A stretch of DNA of 64,000 nucleotides from Psychrobacter sp. Pi2-1 (lineage in GTDB: Bacteria > Pseudomonadota > Gammaproteobacteria > Pseudomonadales > Moraxellaceae), in the NCBI RefSeq assembly GCF_904846645.1, contig NZ_CAJHBO010000014.1, positions 25,334-89,333 on the forward strand. The letters run 5' to 3'. Numbering within the stretch: the first letter of the stretch is position 1; every line of letters begins with the position of its first letter. Below the pieces are notes generated by a model. That model worked only from the letters and a program-made list of their open reading frames with translations. It did no database searches and was not told the DNA's origin. The position numbers were made by a program, and so were the translations under genes. This document shows positions 44,459-54,157 of the stretch, piece after piece.

Positions 44459-45169
44459 CTATATATACTCAAATTTGCCAGACGATAGCAGCAATTTATT
44501 TAGCTGCTCAGGGGTGTCAGTAATATAGTCGGCGCCCCATTTTTTCAAAGACTTTTGATCTTCAGGTGGAATATATCCATAAGCGGCCAAAATCGTTGGC
44601 ATGCCAGCAGCGTTGCCAGCTTCAATATCACGTACATGGTCACCGACATAGAGTACGCAGCCTGCCGCGCCTCGAGGGATACCCAGTTTTTCTAGCGCCA
44701 TATACATTGGCTCTGGGTCTGGTTTGGTACGTGATACGTCATCTGGACAGACCAAAACCGCACAGCGTTGATCCAGTTGCATCTCACTTAATAGCTTTTC
44801 GGCTAAATAACGTGGCTTGTTGGTAACGATACCCCAAGGCACACCTTTTGCTTCAAGCTCAGTCAGCACCGCTTCAAGCGCCTGAAACACGCAGCTATCG
44901 ACACAAATATCTACTTCATAATCATCTAAGAACTGCTGACGAAACTCAAGCAACGCTTCCTCGCTGACTTCGAGTTGATCGTTATGTCTTAGCATCAATT
45001 GCACCATAGCTGAGGCACCCGCAGAGACTTGCTCACGGATTTCTGCTTCAGGCGGTGCCTGCCAATCATTTTCGAGACTCATTTTGCCAATAATACGAAC
45101 AAAATCAGCAGCAGTATCGATTAATGTCCCATCAAGGTCAAATAAAACAGCTTTTACAAATTGGGTCAT
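44459..45169 (-). CDS. gph: Phosphoglycolate phosphatase (HAD family)
   Basis: Gph removes phosphate from 2-phosphoglycolate formed during DNA repair. The 236-residue protein has HAD motif I FDLDGTLIDTAADFV, motif II IVTNKP, the conserved Lys in RTKPDPEPM and the motif III/IV aspartates in YVGDHVRDIEAGNAAGM. The cap domain lies between. It lies between ubiG and yciK, an arrangement conserved in the family's relatives, and is likely co-transcribed with both. Related pyrimidine or sugar-phosphatase activity is possible. Confidence 0.9.
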   Translation of the reverse strand: MTQFVKAVLFDLDGTLIDTAADFVRIIGKMSLENDWQAPPEAEIREQVSAGASAMVQLMLRHNDQLEVSEEALLEFRQQFLDDYEVDICVDSCVFQALEAVLTELEAKGVPWGIVTNKPRYLAEKLLSEMQLDQRCAVLVCPDDVSRTKPDPEPMYMALEKLGIPRGAAGCVLYVGDHVRDIEAGNAAGMPTILAAYGYIPPEDQKSLKKWGADYITDTPEQLNKLLLSSGKFEYI

Positions 45170-45236
45170 AGTGAATGCTCTTGAGATTGATGACGTGTTT
45201 AGTGAAAGTACGGCAAATAAATGGCTGCGTGCAGCA

Positions 45237-46064
45237 TTAAATCAATGGCTTTTGTACGGCTATCATATAATTAACATCGACGTTTTGGGCAAGCCAGTAG
45301 CGTTTGGTCAGCGGATTATAATGCAAACCGATAATATCCTGACGAACAAATCCAGAATTAAGTGCCATTTTGTCTAATTCTGCTGGTGTAATAAATTTGG
45401 CATAGTCATGGGTACCACGATCAAGCAACCGCAGAACATACTCTGCACCAACGATGGCAAACAGATAAGACTTAGGATTGCGATTAATCGTTGATAGTAC
45501 ACAGACACCGCCAGGAGCCAGTAACTCATAACAAGCCTGCACAATCGAGCTAGGATCTGGCACGTGCTCTAGCATCTCCATGCACGTCACCACATCAAAC
45601 TGACCAGCCTGCGTTTTTGCCAACTCTTCAACGGGTATATGCTGATAGCGTAGCGTGTTCTCTAACTGGCTTTGCTCCGCATGTAATGCTGCAGCCTTTA
45701 AGTTTTCTGTACCTAAATCAATCCCTGTCACATCAGCACCGCGGCGTGCCATAGATTCTGACAATATTCCGCCGCCGCACCCTACGTCGAGTACTTTTTT
45801 GCCAGCAAGTCCTTGCTCAGCGGTTTTATTAGCAGCATTTTGATAGCCACGTTTAACGTTTTCTTCTATCCAATTTAGACGTAATGGATTGATCTCGTGT
45901 AGCGTTGCAAACGCCCCTGTATTGCTCCACCATTCACTCGCCAAGTTATTAAATTTTTCGACTTCGCTAGGATCCACGTTGATGGTGTTAGATTCTGTAT
46001 TATTGAAAGTGCTATTGTTATTTTGATCACTCGAAGTTGATGAAGAATTTAAAACTGAGCTCAT
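45237..46064 (-). CDS. ubiG: Ubiquinone biosynthesis O-methyltransferase
   Basis: UbiG performs both O-methylations of ubiquinone synthesis at the membrane. The ATG at 46064 follows AAGGAA and is preferred over the upstream GTG, giving 275 residues. Motifs are the conserved start FNNLASEWWSNTGAFATLHEINPLRL in two blocks, AdoMet motif I VLDVGCGGGILSESMARRG, FDVVTCMEMLEHVPDP, and the membrane-associated insert RLLDRGTHDYAKFITPAEL. A Ser/Asn-rich stretch precedes the core. It heads the ubiG-gph-yciK cluster, divergent from dsbA. Confidence 0.95.
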   Translation of the reverse strand: MSSVLNSSSTSSDQNNNSTFNNTESNTINVDPSEVEKFNNLASEWWSNTGAFATLHEINPLRLNWIEENVKRGYQNAANKTAEQGLAGKKVLDVGCGGGILSESMARRGADVTGIDLGTENLKAAALHAEQSQLENTLRYQHIPVEELAKTQAGQFDVVTCMEMLEHVPDPSSIVQACYELLAPGGVCVLSTINRNPKSYLFAIVGAEYVLRLLDRGTHDYAKFITPAELDKMALNSGFVRQDIIGLHYNPLTKRYWLAQNVDVNYMIAVQKPLI

Positions 46065-46569
46065 GGTATGTTCCTTGATTGTCACTATCGTTATTATCGT
46101 TTACAGTGCACGATTATGTGCTTAATATTAGCATGAGAGTAGCAGTTTTGTCGTAAGCACATCGTCAGCGATTGTGAATAGGCTTAAATTTTACCCTGTT
46201 TTTTGGGCAATATCTTGATATAGAAAAGATACATATCCTCGTGACAATATCGCGTCCTGATACTTTCGACTGTCTTAAATCTTACATAGAAATAAAGCAG
46301 GCGTTTAAGAAACAGTAGGTTCAGAAAGTAACAAGCAATATACCTTAAATAATAGCTAACAGCTTTACAACTATCGGTTAAGAATGCGATTCACAAGTAC
46401 ATACATTTTACGTTATCATAGTCGATACTTGGCTGTTGTTCGATTATACTCGACACTGTCTGGTTTAGACGCTTTAAGCGCTATATATTTTAAAGTGTCA
46501 CATATTTAACAACCATATAGACACCAACCTCCTAACCCATTCTAAGTCTCCACACCTCAAGGATAAAGT
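46065..46569. other. 505-base divergent promoter region between ubiG and dsbA
   Basis: This region is non-coding and AT-rich. AAGGATAAAGT precedes the dsbA ATG. No RNA gene, repeat or recognisable operator was seen. Confidence 0.3.
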
Positions 46570-47190
46570 ATGAAACGTGTCATCACACTGACTGGTCTAG
46601 CCATGGCCATTGGACTTGCCTCTATGGGCGCACAAGCTGCAGACTATGTCGCTGGAAAAGATTACCGTGTGCTAGACAACCCAGAGAAAATCAGCGGTGA
46701 TGCTATCATTGTTCGTGAATTCTTTTGGTATGGTTGCCCACATTGTAATGTGCTTGATCCGCATATGGAAAAATGGGCAAAGACTAAAGACAAAGATGTC
46801 GTATTCTTCAAAACACCAGCGGCACTTAACCCTGTTTGGGAAGCCAATGCACGCGGTTTTTATGCGGCTCAGCTTTTAGGGTTCGAAGACAAAACTCATT
46901 CTGCATTATTTGATGCTATCCACAAAGATGGTAAAAAACTGTTTGATCAATCATCATTGAGCAAATGGTACGCGTCAAAAGGCGTGAATGAAAAGAAATT
47001 TAACAGCCTATATAACTCATTCGCTGTTGGTACAAAAATTGGTCGCTCACAAGAAGGCGCTAAACGTTATCAGCTTTCTGGCGTACCAGCTGTGGTGGTG
47101 CAAGGCAAATATGTAGTCACTGGTGAGAGTGCTAAAGTACCTAAAGTCGTCGACTACTTGGTCGACAAAGCCCGTGCTGAAAAGAAATAA
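46570..47190 (+). CDS. dsbA: Periplasmic thiol:disulfide interchange protein DsbA
   Basis: DsbA introduces disulfides into exported proteins. The 206-residue protein has a signal peptide ending near AQAA (about 23). The mature thioredoxin-fold protein has the active site FFWYGCPHCNVLDPHMEKW (CPHC) and the cis-Pro loop YQLSGVPAVVVQGKYVV. The helical insertion between these is of normal size. AAGGATAAAGT is a good ribosome site and a terminator follows at 47251. It is monocistronic. Confidence 0.95.
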   Translation: MKRVITLTGLAMAIGLASMGAQAADYVAGKDYRVLDNPEKISGDAIIVREFFWYGCPHCNVLDPHMEKWAKTKDKDVVFFKTPAALNPVWEANARGFYAAQLLGFEDKTHSALFDAIHKDGKKLFDQSSLSKWYASKGVNEKKFNSLYNSFAVGTKIGRSQEGAKRYQLSGVPAVVVQGKYVVTGESAKVPKVVDYLVDKARAEKK

Positions 47191-47250
47191 CTCAAGCAAT
47201 AAATACTTGAATAATAGACATAACGCACAGTACATCCGTACGTCATGCAC

Positions 47251-47284
47251 AAAAAAGCCAATCATAAATTGATTGGCTTTTTTT
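47251..47284 (+). terminator. Rho-independent terminator after dsbA
   Basis: AAGCCAATC pairs with GATTGGCTT across ATAAATT; an A6 run precedes it and a T7 run follows. Confidence 0.9.
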
Positions 47285-47389
47285 CATCTTAACCTTTTAG
47301 CTATACGTCTTTTAATCACCCATTTTTTAACTACTAATCTTTCAACTAATAAAATTCTAATTAATAGATTTCTAGCTTGGTTATAAATG

Positions 47390-47902
47390 TTATTTTTTCA
47401 GCTGCGACAAAATAGCCACTTCACGAATATAACTCGCTAAATCTGCTTTAGATTCTGCCAGCAACTCATCGTCTTGCATATGTTTGGCATATTCTATCCA
47501 CAACAGCAACTGATACATACTGTGGTGCTCAGAAGCTTTATATTGCTTCACAAACTGCTTGAGCGTACCTTCATCATTGATATTTAGACGCTCGTACCAG
47601 CTCTCTATTTTTGAGACTTGCTCTTTAGGAAAGAAGGCATCAAATAACGCCTTTATCAGCTCATGGCGATTCTCTTCAATCATCAGCTTACCAACACGTT
47701 TGGTCTGACGGTTGCGAGCATTGGCGCTAGTAATATCAGCCAATGCCATTAGCTCTGCCATAAAATAATCACTGGCAGGTAAGGCTTTTAACTGTTTTTT
47801 CGATAAGCTAGCAAGCGGTATCGATAACTGCTGCAAGCGCTCATGGGCTTTTTTGAGTTCTGTGCGCGAAACGCGCATGTCCTGTTCTTTCCAGTCAATC
47901 AT
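47390..47902 (-). CDS. yjgA: Ribosome biogenesis factor YjgA/DarP
   Basis: The 170-residue protein of the DUF615/DarP family associates with late 50S precursors. Conserved segments include VSRTELKKAHERLQQLSIPLASL, ITSANARNRQTKRVGKLM and the helical C-terminal part YERLNINDEGTLKQFVKQY. Length and composition match the family. It is downstream of rapZ in the same direction with a 49-base gap, so it could be the last gene of the pcnB-folK-panB-panC-rapZ-yjgA run. Confidence 0.9.
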   Translation of the reverse strand: MIDWKEQDMRVSRTELKKAHERLQQLSIPLASLSKKQLKALPASDYFMAELMALADITSANARNRQTKRVGKLMIEENRHELIKALFDAFFPKEQVSKIESWYERLNINDEGTLKQFVKQYKASEHHSMYQLLLWIEYAKHMQDDELLAESKADLASYIREVAILSQLKK

Positions 47903-47951
47903 AAAAGCTTTCCAAAATAATAATTAATAAATTAAATAGTGTCTGATATCA

Positions 47952-48917
47952 TTACCAACGACTTTTTTCGCGGTGTTTTGCCAATACCTTCACGCCTTTA
48001 GGCATAGCATCAGCAAGGCGGCGTTGTAGATGATCAGTGATAAAAACAGAGCGATGTTTGCCGCCCGTACAGCCTATGGCAACCGTGACCGTATGACGAT
48101 TATTGTGCAAAAAATCTGGTAGCCAACGGGTCAAAAACTTATCGATATCACCCGTCATTTCTGCTACTTCTGGATAATCTGAGAAGAAAGCCCCTACCTC
48201 AGTATCCAGACCTGTCGAGTCACGTAACTCAGGGTTCCAGTGCGGATTCGGTAAAATTCTAACATCGAATACAAAGTCAGCATCGATAGGGCTACCGTAT
48301 TTAAAACCAAAAGACAGTAGATTGATGAAAATCTGGTTGTCCATACCTATGTGTTCACGCAAGCTGTCTTTCAACTGATGGATATTTAGGCTACTGGTAT
48401 CAATCCTAATATCAGCGTGACTAGCAATTGGCTCTAATAGCTCAACTTCTTTTTTGATAGCAGCAGGTAAGTTGAAAGTAACATGCTTAGCATTATCACT
48501 ATCGATATCTTGAGACATCAGCGGATGTACGCGTCGCGTCGCATTGAAACGAGCTATCAGCGTACTCTCTTGTGCAGTCACATATAAAATTTGTACCGCA
48601 TGAGACCCATAAGTCTCCTTGAGAGAAGCATACGTTACTGCAAAGTTAGATAAATCAGCACGTGGCGTTCGAATATCGACACCCAGCGCAATACGATGAA
48701 TGCCGCTTTCATTGACCAGTTTATGAGCAGCATTAGGTAACAAAGACAGCGGTAGGTTATCAATAGAGTAATAGCCTAGATCTTCTAAGATATTCAATAC
48801 TGAGGTTTTACCAGATCCTGAACGCCCTGAGACCACCAATATACTGAGCTTATTCGTAGACGTCTGATCCGCTATCGTTGCTGCTGCATTACTATTTTGA
48901 TCCTGACTTACACCCAT
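47952..48917 (-). CDS. rapZ: RNase adapter protein RapZ (YvcJ-like P-loop ATPase)
   Basis: RapZ steers RNase E to small RNAs that control amino-sugar synthesis in enterics; in other bacteria its targets differ. The 321-residue protein has Walker A VVSGRSGSGKTSVLNIL, the conserved YYSIDNLPLSLLP, FGFKYGSPIDADFVFDVRILPNP, and the C-terminal FTVAIGCTGGKHRSV-type block (here VTVAIGCTGGKHRSVFI), ending HREKSRW. A polar extension of about 20 residues precedes the P-loop domain. It is in the same direction as panC and yjgA. Confidence 0.93.
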   Translation of the reverse strand: MGVSQDQNSNAAATIADQTSTNKLSILVVSGRSGSGKTSVLNILEDLGYYSIDNLPLSLLPNAAHKLVNESGIHRIALGVDIRTPRADLSNFAVTYASLKETYGSHAVQILYVTAQESTLIARFNATRRVHPLMSQDIDSDNAKHVTFNLPAAIKKEVELLEPIASHADIRIDTSSLNIHQLKDSLREHIGMDNQIFINLLSFGFKYGSPIDADFVFDVRILPNPHWNPELRDSTGLDTEVGAFFSDYPEVAEMTGDIDKFLTRWLPDFLHNNRHTVTVAIGCTGGKHRSVFITDHLQRRLADAMPKGVKVLAKHREKSRW

Positions 48918-48968
48918 GATCTACTCATCCAAGTCTATTGTATCTAGTCTACTGCTATGTCATAAAAG

Positions 48969-49871
48969 CTAATTTACCACTACCAACTGATTGTCTAACA
49001 AACGCGCTTTTCCTAGCCACGCTGCAACTAAAATAACGATATTTTTGTTTTCTATATTAAAGGTTTTAGAGTCACTTACGACAGAACATAGCTCTTCAGT
49101 CTTTATTTCCAGATAATCAATAATAAAACCTGCGTCACTAATACGTGTCCGCATATCTACTAATAGCTTATCAAATGCTTGCTGACTAAGAGCCTTACTT
49201 TTCAAGCTCTGTGCTAATTCTTGCAATGCTTGATGTAATACAGGAGCTACTTGACGCTCATTTGCACTTAAGTATTGATTACGCGATGATAGCGCTAAGC
49301 CATCATCAGCACGAACAATAGGCGCACCAATGATATTAATAGGATAACTCAAGTCACGTACCAATTGCTTAATGATAGCAAGCTGCTGATAGTCTTTTTG
49401 TCCAAATACTGCCACATCTGGTTGTACGATATTGAATAGTTTAGCGACAACAATACCAACACCATCAAAGTGTCCAGGACGTGATTGACCACATAACTGA
49501 TTGGCAATAGCACCAGCCAATACAGCAGTAGGTGGTGGTAATACTGGATACATTACATCAATACTAGGTGCAAACACATAATCTGCATTCACTGTCGCAA
49601 GCTTAGCCACATCTGCATCTAGCGTACGCGGATAGCTGTCAAAATCTTCCCCAACGCCAAACTGAGTAGGGTTAACGAAGATACTGACCACCACTACATC
49701 TGCATGCTGTTTGGCAATTTCTACCAGCTCAAGATGACCGTCATGCAGATTACCCATCGTTGGTACTAACGCAATGCGCTGCTGACGGCCTTGTTTGTCA
49801 CGTTGCTGACCACGATAAGGCTGAAGCGCTTCACGTAGTGACGAGATATCATGATAAATAATTGGAGACAT
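48969..49871 (-). CDS. panC: Pantothenate synthetase
   Basis: PanC joins pantoate and beta-alanine with ATP. The ATG at 49871, preceded by AGAAAAG, is preferred over a TTG seven codons upstream and gives 300 residues. Motifs are VPTMGNLHDGHLELV (HIGH-type; the first His is replaced by Asn-Leu-His, common in the family), SIFVNPTQFG, FGQKDYQQLAIIKQLV and the KMSKS-like GLALSSRNQYL. The C-terminal domain is a little long and variable. It follows panB, forming the pantothenate pair. Confidence 0.94.
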   Translation of the reverse strand: MSPIIYHDISSLREALQPYRGQQRDKQGRQQRIALVPTMGNLHDGHLELVEIAKQHADVVVVSIFVNPTQFGVGEDFDSYPRTLDADVAKLATVNADYVFAPSIDVMYPVLPPPTAVLAGAIANQLCGQSRPGHFDGVGIVVAKLFNIVQPDVAVFGQKDYQQLAIIKQLVRDLSYPINIIGAPIVRADDGLALSSRNQYLSANERQVAPVLHQALQELAQSLKSKALSQQAFDKLLVDMRTRISDAGFIIDYLEIKTEELCSVVSDSKTFNIENKNIVILVAAWLGKARLLDNQLVVVN

Positions 49872-49937
49872 GATTACTTTTCTTCTATTCAAACGTTCTG
49901 TTGTTCAATAGCTCAAATAACTTTAATAACGTCAAAA

Positions 49938-50738
49938 TCAGCTAAATTGGTGCTGCTCAGTCGGGAAGCTACCTTTACGTACTGACTGCTGATAGAGCGC
50001 AAAAGCACCTTCGATACTGTGTGTACTATTGCGCTCATCTGTTAAAAAATCATGGACAAAACGTGGAACTCGGCCATGCGCCATACCTAGCATGTCATGC
50101 ATAACCAATACCTGACCATCAGTATCGGCTCCAGCACCAATACCAATGACTGGCACGGCCACAGCTTCAGTAACGACTTTTGCAAGCGCAGCTGGAACAC
50201 ATTCTAACACTAGTAGTGCAGCGCCAGCGGCTACAACTGCTTTAGCATCGGCAAGCAGTTTATCAGCTGCTTCATCGCCGCGACCTTGAATTTTATAACC
50301 GCCAAACACGTTCACAGACTGCGGGGTCAAACCAAGATGTACACAAGTTGGTGTGCCTGCTTGCGCCAAGGTCGTTACCAATTCACAAAGCTCACTACCA
50401 CCTTCGATTTTTATGACATGCGCCCCTGCTTGCATCAGCGTGCGGCTATTAGCAACGGCTTCTGGTAGTGTCACATAACTCATAAACGGTAGATCAGCCA
50501 ATATCAACGCGTGCTTGTTACTACGGGCAATATTGGCAGTGTGATAAGCCATATCATTGACTGTCACAGGTAGTGTCGAGTCATGGCCTTGTACAACCAT
50601 GCCCAAGCTATCCCCAATTAAAATCGTATCAATTTCGGCTTTTTCCATCATTCGTGCAAACATCGAGTCATAGCAGGTCAAGCAAGTGAACTTGGTACCG
50701 TCTTTTTTAAACTTATTTAGAGTAGATAATGTCGTCAT
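49938..50738 (-). CDS. panB: 3-methyl-2-oxobutanoate hydroxymethyltransferase
   Basis: PanB transfers a hydroxymethyl group from methylene-tetrahydrofolate to ketoisovalerate to make ketopantoate. The 266-residue protein has the conserved TCLTCYDSMFARMMEKAEID region, metal ligands in LIGDSLGMVVQGHDST, the VIKIEGG strand and HLGLTPQSVNVFGGYKIQG. VIGIGAGADTDGQVLVMHD is near the end. All blocks are present and the length is standard. It lies between folK and panC, the usual order in this family. Confidence 0.95.
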   Translation of the reverse strand: MTTLSTLNKFKKDGTKFTCLTCYDSMFARMMEKAEIDTILIGDSLGMVVQGHDSTLPVTVNDMAYHTANIARSNKHALILADLPFMSYVTLPEAVANSRTLMQAGAHVIKIEGGSELCELVTTLAQAGTPTCVHLGLTPQSVNVFGGYKIQGRGDEAADKLLADAKAVVAAGAALLVLECVPAALAKVVTEAVAVPVIGIGAGADTDGQVLVMHDMLGMAHGRVPRFVHDFLTDERNSTHSIEGAFALYQQSVRKGSFPTEQHQFS

Positions 50739-50864
50739 ATGACCCTCAATTAATCTGCAATGCCTTTGATTATCAATATTGCTACTATCAGAGCTATGCT
50801 TGAAATACGTTAGACAAATCTTTCAAACATTTAACGTCTATCACTTAGCATCAATTACTTATAA

Positions 50865-51386
50865 TCAATCGCTTGATAGTAATGTTAAACCTGTCCAATC
50901 GCGACTTTGGGAATAGTCACCTATCGACTTACCTGCGATGGTTAAATTTGGTGCCAACTCTCGCAGTGGTATTAAGACAAAATTACGCTCACTTAAGCCA
51001 GCGTGCGGTATTGTCAGTGTTGGATCAGTAATCTGTGTCTCACCGTATAGCAAAATATCAACATCTAGACTACGTTCACCCCAACGGCGCAAACATGCTC
51101 GCTTAGCCATACTCTCTAACTGCTGACAAAAAGCAAGCAGCTCGTAAGGGGCAAATGTTGTCTCAAAACCAGCCACTGCATTGACAAAATCTGGCTGGTC
51201 TTGTGGACCCATCGGTGCTGAAGCGTAAAAAGAAGAGACACTTACTTCGCGTACCTGCTCATGTGCTCGCATCATTGCAAGCGCCTGCTGCAAATGATCG
51301 TTAGGCGACCCTAACTCATTAGCGAGGTTGCTACCTAGGCCTACATAACAGGTAACCCAGTTACTATTATCTGTACTGTTGTCCAT
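50865..51386 (-). CDS. folK: 2-amino-4-hydroxy-6-hydroxymethyldihydropteridine diphosphokinase
   Basis: FolK activates hydroxymethyl-dihydropterin for folate synthesis. The 173-residue protein has YVGLGSNLANELGSP, SSFYASAPMGPQDQPDFVNAVAGFET and the catalytic RRWGERSLDVDILLYG (Asp pair), close to the family consensus RWGPRTLDLDIL. The ATG begins one base after the TAA of pcnB, so the two are translationally coupled. No DHPS gene is adjacent. Confidence 0.93.
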   Translation of the reverse strand: MDNSTDNSNWVTCYVGLGSNLANELGSPNDHLQQALAMMRAHEQVREVSVSSFYASAPMGPQDQPDFVNAVAGFETTFAPYELLAFCQQLESMAKRACLRRWGERSLDVDILLYGETQITDPTLTIPHAGLSERNFVLIPLRELAPNLTIAGKSIGDYSQSRDWTGLTLLSSD

Positions 51387-51387
51387 A

Positions 51388-53616
51388 TTATGCGCTTTCA
51401 GTACTAGGCTGACGGCGGCGGCGCTTCGATGGTACAGGGCCTTTGTTATCAGTTACTTTCATAGCGGGCATCTGATCGCTCGTATCTTGCTTCGCTTTAG
51501 CACCCTTTGCAGTAGTTGCTTTCACCGATTTCTTGGCTCTCGCAGGTGCAGCGGTTTTTGTCGCGTCTTTGCTATCTAATGCCTTGCTACCTACTTCCTT
51601 TACACCTTTAGTATCGCTTTTATCAGTCGATTCAACTGCAGGCTTAGGCACTTTTTTCGCATACTTCGCTGCTGGCTGTGCTTTGCTATCACCGCCCTTC
51701 GCATCGCTATTGCCTTGTACTTCGACACTGCTTGTACTATCTACAGTAGGTTGACGACGGCGACGCTTATGAGGGATCGGCTCGTTATTCATACTGACTA
51801 GCGCAGGTGATCTTGCGATCGAGCGAGCTGGTCTAGCCTGACTAGCTGACGCTTGAGCTTCTGGCTTATTAGTATTAGACGGCTGAACGTTATTTGAGCG
51901 TTCAGACTTAGCCGCTTGCTTTGATGCATCTTGATTGGTTGATGCTGGCTTTCGTACAGGTGCTTTACTACGTTTCGATGTATTATCAGCTGACAGTTGC
52001 TTCTGTAAAGGTGGCACAACGTTCTCGTGCTCGATAACAAATAATGGCTTAGGCTTTGCCTGTTGATTTGCCGACTGTTTGTTATTAGCAAGAGACAACT
52101 GCTGTAGCTGAGCAAGCTCGTTATTGTCTTGCTCTACTTGCTGCACGTTGTGTCTGCTACTGTCAGTGCGACCAGCTTTAGCTTGGCTTGCAGCGCGGCG
52201 GCGACGGGCTGGAATATTTGACGAATCATTTACCATTGTTTGATTATTTCTACCTTTTTCAGCACGGTCATCGGCTTTGTTTTGCTTTGTACTGTTCTGA
52301 TTAGGTGTTGCGTTATCAGTAGTCTGTGTTTTTGATTCTTGACGATTACGTCCGCGACCACGTTGCCCTTTTTTATAAGCACCTCGGCGAATATTTTCGT
52401 CAAACTCATCAATCGCTTGCTGCTGTTCTTGTTCAGACAAGGTTTGATACGTCTGCCACCAGTCACCCATATCGTTGGTTGACTCTGATAGCGGATGCTC
52501 AGCATCGCCACATTGCTCACGCAATAACAAAAAGTCAAAGCCAGCACGGAAACGCGGATGCTCAGATAGCTGAATGATTTGCTTGCTACGCGGAGCTGCA
52601 AGTTTTGGCTGCAATATCCAAATATCACGGATAAACTGCTCAGCAAATTTCGGAATAGCGGTTTTGATACGCTGGCGGTCGATGACTTTACCAGCCGCAT
52701 GCATTTGCGCTTCGGCAAATGGCATATTGCGCTTCTTGGCTTTTGCTAATTGATGCAGATAGTTTTCCCACAGTAAGGCAGCATAGAAGAACGCAGGGTT
52801 GATACTCTTGCCCGCTGCAATACGCTTATCGGTATTGATAGCTACCTGATTGACTAAAGCACTTGGCTCAGACGGTGGATAAATAATGAGACTATCAATC
52901 GCACCTGATTCAAACAATAATGGCAATAGGGGTACTAGATATCCACCAGTAAACATCTTTTGCGTTTCATCATAGAGACGATGCGGCGATATTTGCTCAA
53001 GCAGCGCCCAGTTCCCGTCATTGAATTGCGCGGACAACGCTTCATCAAACTCAAAACCTAACTTGGCTTTGAAACGTAAGGCACGGAGCAAGCGCACAGG
53101 ATCTTCTTCGATACGTACTGGCGCATTGCCCAATAGGCGAATGATTCTGTTATCAATATCATCAAGCGCGCCGCAGAAATCATGAACGATGCCTTTGAGC
53201 GGTTGATAATAAAGCGCATTAATAGAGAAATCGCGACGGGAGAAATCTTGTTGGATATCGCCCCAAACATTGTCGCGCAAAATCATACCATCTTGATTGG
53301 TATTGGCATCACTGGTTGGTGGCCCACGGAAAGTAGCAACTTCGATCAGCTCACGACCTGAATATACATGCGCTAACTGGAAGCGGCGACCGATAATGCG
53401 GCAGCGCTTGCCAAAGACATCTTTAATCTCATGTGGCTTGGCATCGGTGACAGCGTCAAAGTCTTTCGGGCGCAGACCTAATAAAGTATCGCGCACCCCA
53501 CCACCGACGATATACGCATCAAACCCAGCACGGGTCAATGTGGCAATCACTTCAGTAATGGAATTGGGTAATTCAGATTTGTTCAGTTCTAACTGCTTGG
53601 CGGCACGCTCGGCCAT
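51388..53616 (-). CDS. pcnB: Poly(A) polymerase I with a very long basic C-terminal extension
   Basis: PcnB adds 3' poly(A) tails that mark RNA for decay. Residues 15-420 are a complete enzyme: YIVGGGVRDTLLGLRPKDFDAVTDA carries the catalytic Asp pair, and CRIIGRRFQLAHVYSG and LIEVATFRGPP match E. coli PcnB rather than the CCA enzymes, with RRDFSINALYY and EEDPVRLLRALRFKAKL after. From about residue 425 to 742 the chain is low-complexity, rich in Ser, Ala, Lys, Asn and Gln with Arg clusters, and probably disordered; E. coli PcnB is about 465 residues. The ribosome site is GAGGAG. Confidence 0.93.
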   Translation of the reverse strand: MAERAAKQLELNKSELPNSITEVIATLTRAGFDAYIVGGGVRDTLLGLRPKDFDAVTDAKPHEIKDVFGKRCRIIGRRFQLAHVYSGRELIEVATFRGPPTSDANTNQDGMILRDNVWGDIQQDFSRRDFSINALYYQPLKGIVHDFCGALDDIDNRIIRLLGNAPVRIEEDPVRLLRALRFKAKLGFEFDEALSAQFNDGNWALLEQISPHRLYDETQKMFTGGYLVPLLPLLFESGAIDSLIIYPPSEPSALVNQVAINTDKRIAAGKSINPAFFYAALLWENYLHQLAKAKKRNMPFAEAQMHAAGKVIDRQRIKTAIPKFAEQFIRDIWILQPKLAAPRSKQIIQLSEHPRFRAGFDFLLLREQCGDAEHPLSESTNDMGDWWQTYQTLSEQEQQQAIDEFDENIRRGAYKKGQRGRGRNRQESKTQTTDNATPNQNSTKQNKADDRAEKGRNNQTMVNDSSNIPARRRRAASQAKAGRTDSSRHNVQQVEQDNNELAQLQQLSLANNKQSANQQAKPKPLFVIEHENVVPPLQKQLSADNTSKRSKAPVRKPASTNQDASKQAAKSERSNNVQPSNTNKPEAQASASQARPARSIARSPALVSMNNEPIPHKRRRRQPTVDSTSSVEVQGNSDAKGGDSKAQPAAKYAKKVPKPAVESTDKSDTKGVKEVGSKALDSKDATKTAAPARAKKSVKATTAKGAKAKQDTSDQMPAMKVTDNKGPVPSKRRRRQPSTESA

Positions 53617-53782
53617 GCATCTACTCCTCGCCGGTATTCTTTAACTACCCCTGAATAACACAGCGTTTATCAGGCGGATGTACCCGCTAGTTTAACAAAT
53701 TTTGGACCTACTGGGGGTGTTATGACATTTACTTACATGCTATTTTGTCAATATTAGGGTTAATTAATGCAAAACACCGTCA

Positions 53783-54157
53783 TTAATCGCGCACGCTTAA
53801 ACGTCTTTGGTTTTTCTCGACTGTTTTTGCACCGATACCTTTCACTTTGGCTAACTCATCCACTGTCTTAAAACCGCCAAACATGTCACGATATAAAATT
53901 ATCGCCTGCGCTTTACTGCTGCCGATACCATCTAACGAAACTAGCTCGCCTTCATTGGCTCGATTGATATTAATGACTTTCTGTTCACGCGCTTGTGTAA
54001 TAGCTTTTTCTTTTGCGATTAAATACTCATAGGCACGTTTAGGGTCGTCAAAACAAGGATCTGCATTGGCGTTATTGAGTGCGACCACAGACAATAGGAG
54101 ACTAAAAACTGTGGTCGTCAGTAAGCTGACAAGTGAAAATTTACGATGAGCGTTCAT
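53783..54157 (-). CDS. Exported helix-hairpin-helix (ComEA-like) protein
   Basis: The ATG at 54157 is chosen over an upstream frame start because it yields a proper signal peptide (NAHRKFSLVSLLTTTVFSLL; cleavage near NANA). The 124-residue product has a ComEA-like double helix-hairpin-helix: VININRANEGELVSLDGIGSSKAQAIILYR in consecutive blocks and FKTVDELAKVKGIGAKTVEKN. These domains bind DNA, and ComEA homologues bring DNA through the periplasm in natural transformation. It overlaps the end of mazG by 17 bases. The role in competence is inferred from the family. Confidence 0.85.
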   Translation of the reverse strand: MNAHRKFSLVSLLTTTVFSLLLSVVALNNANADPCFDDPKRAYEYLIAKEKAITQAREQKVININRANEGELVSLDGIGSSKAQAIILYRDMFGGFKTVDELAKVKGIGAKTVEKNQRRLSVRD

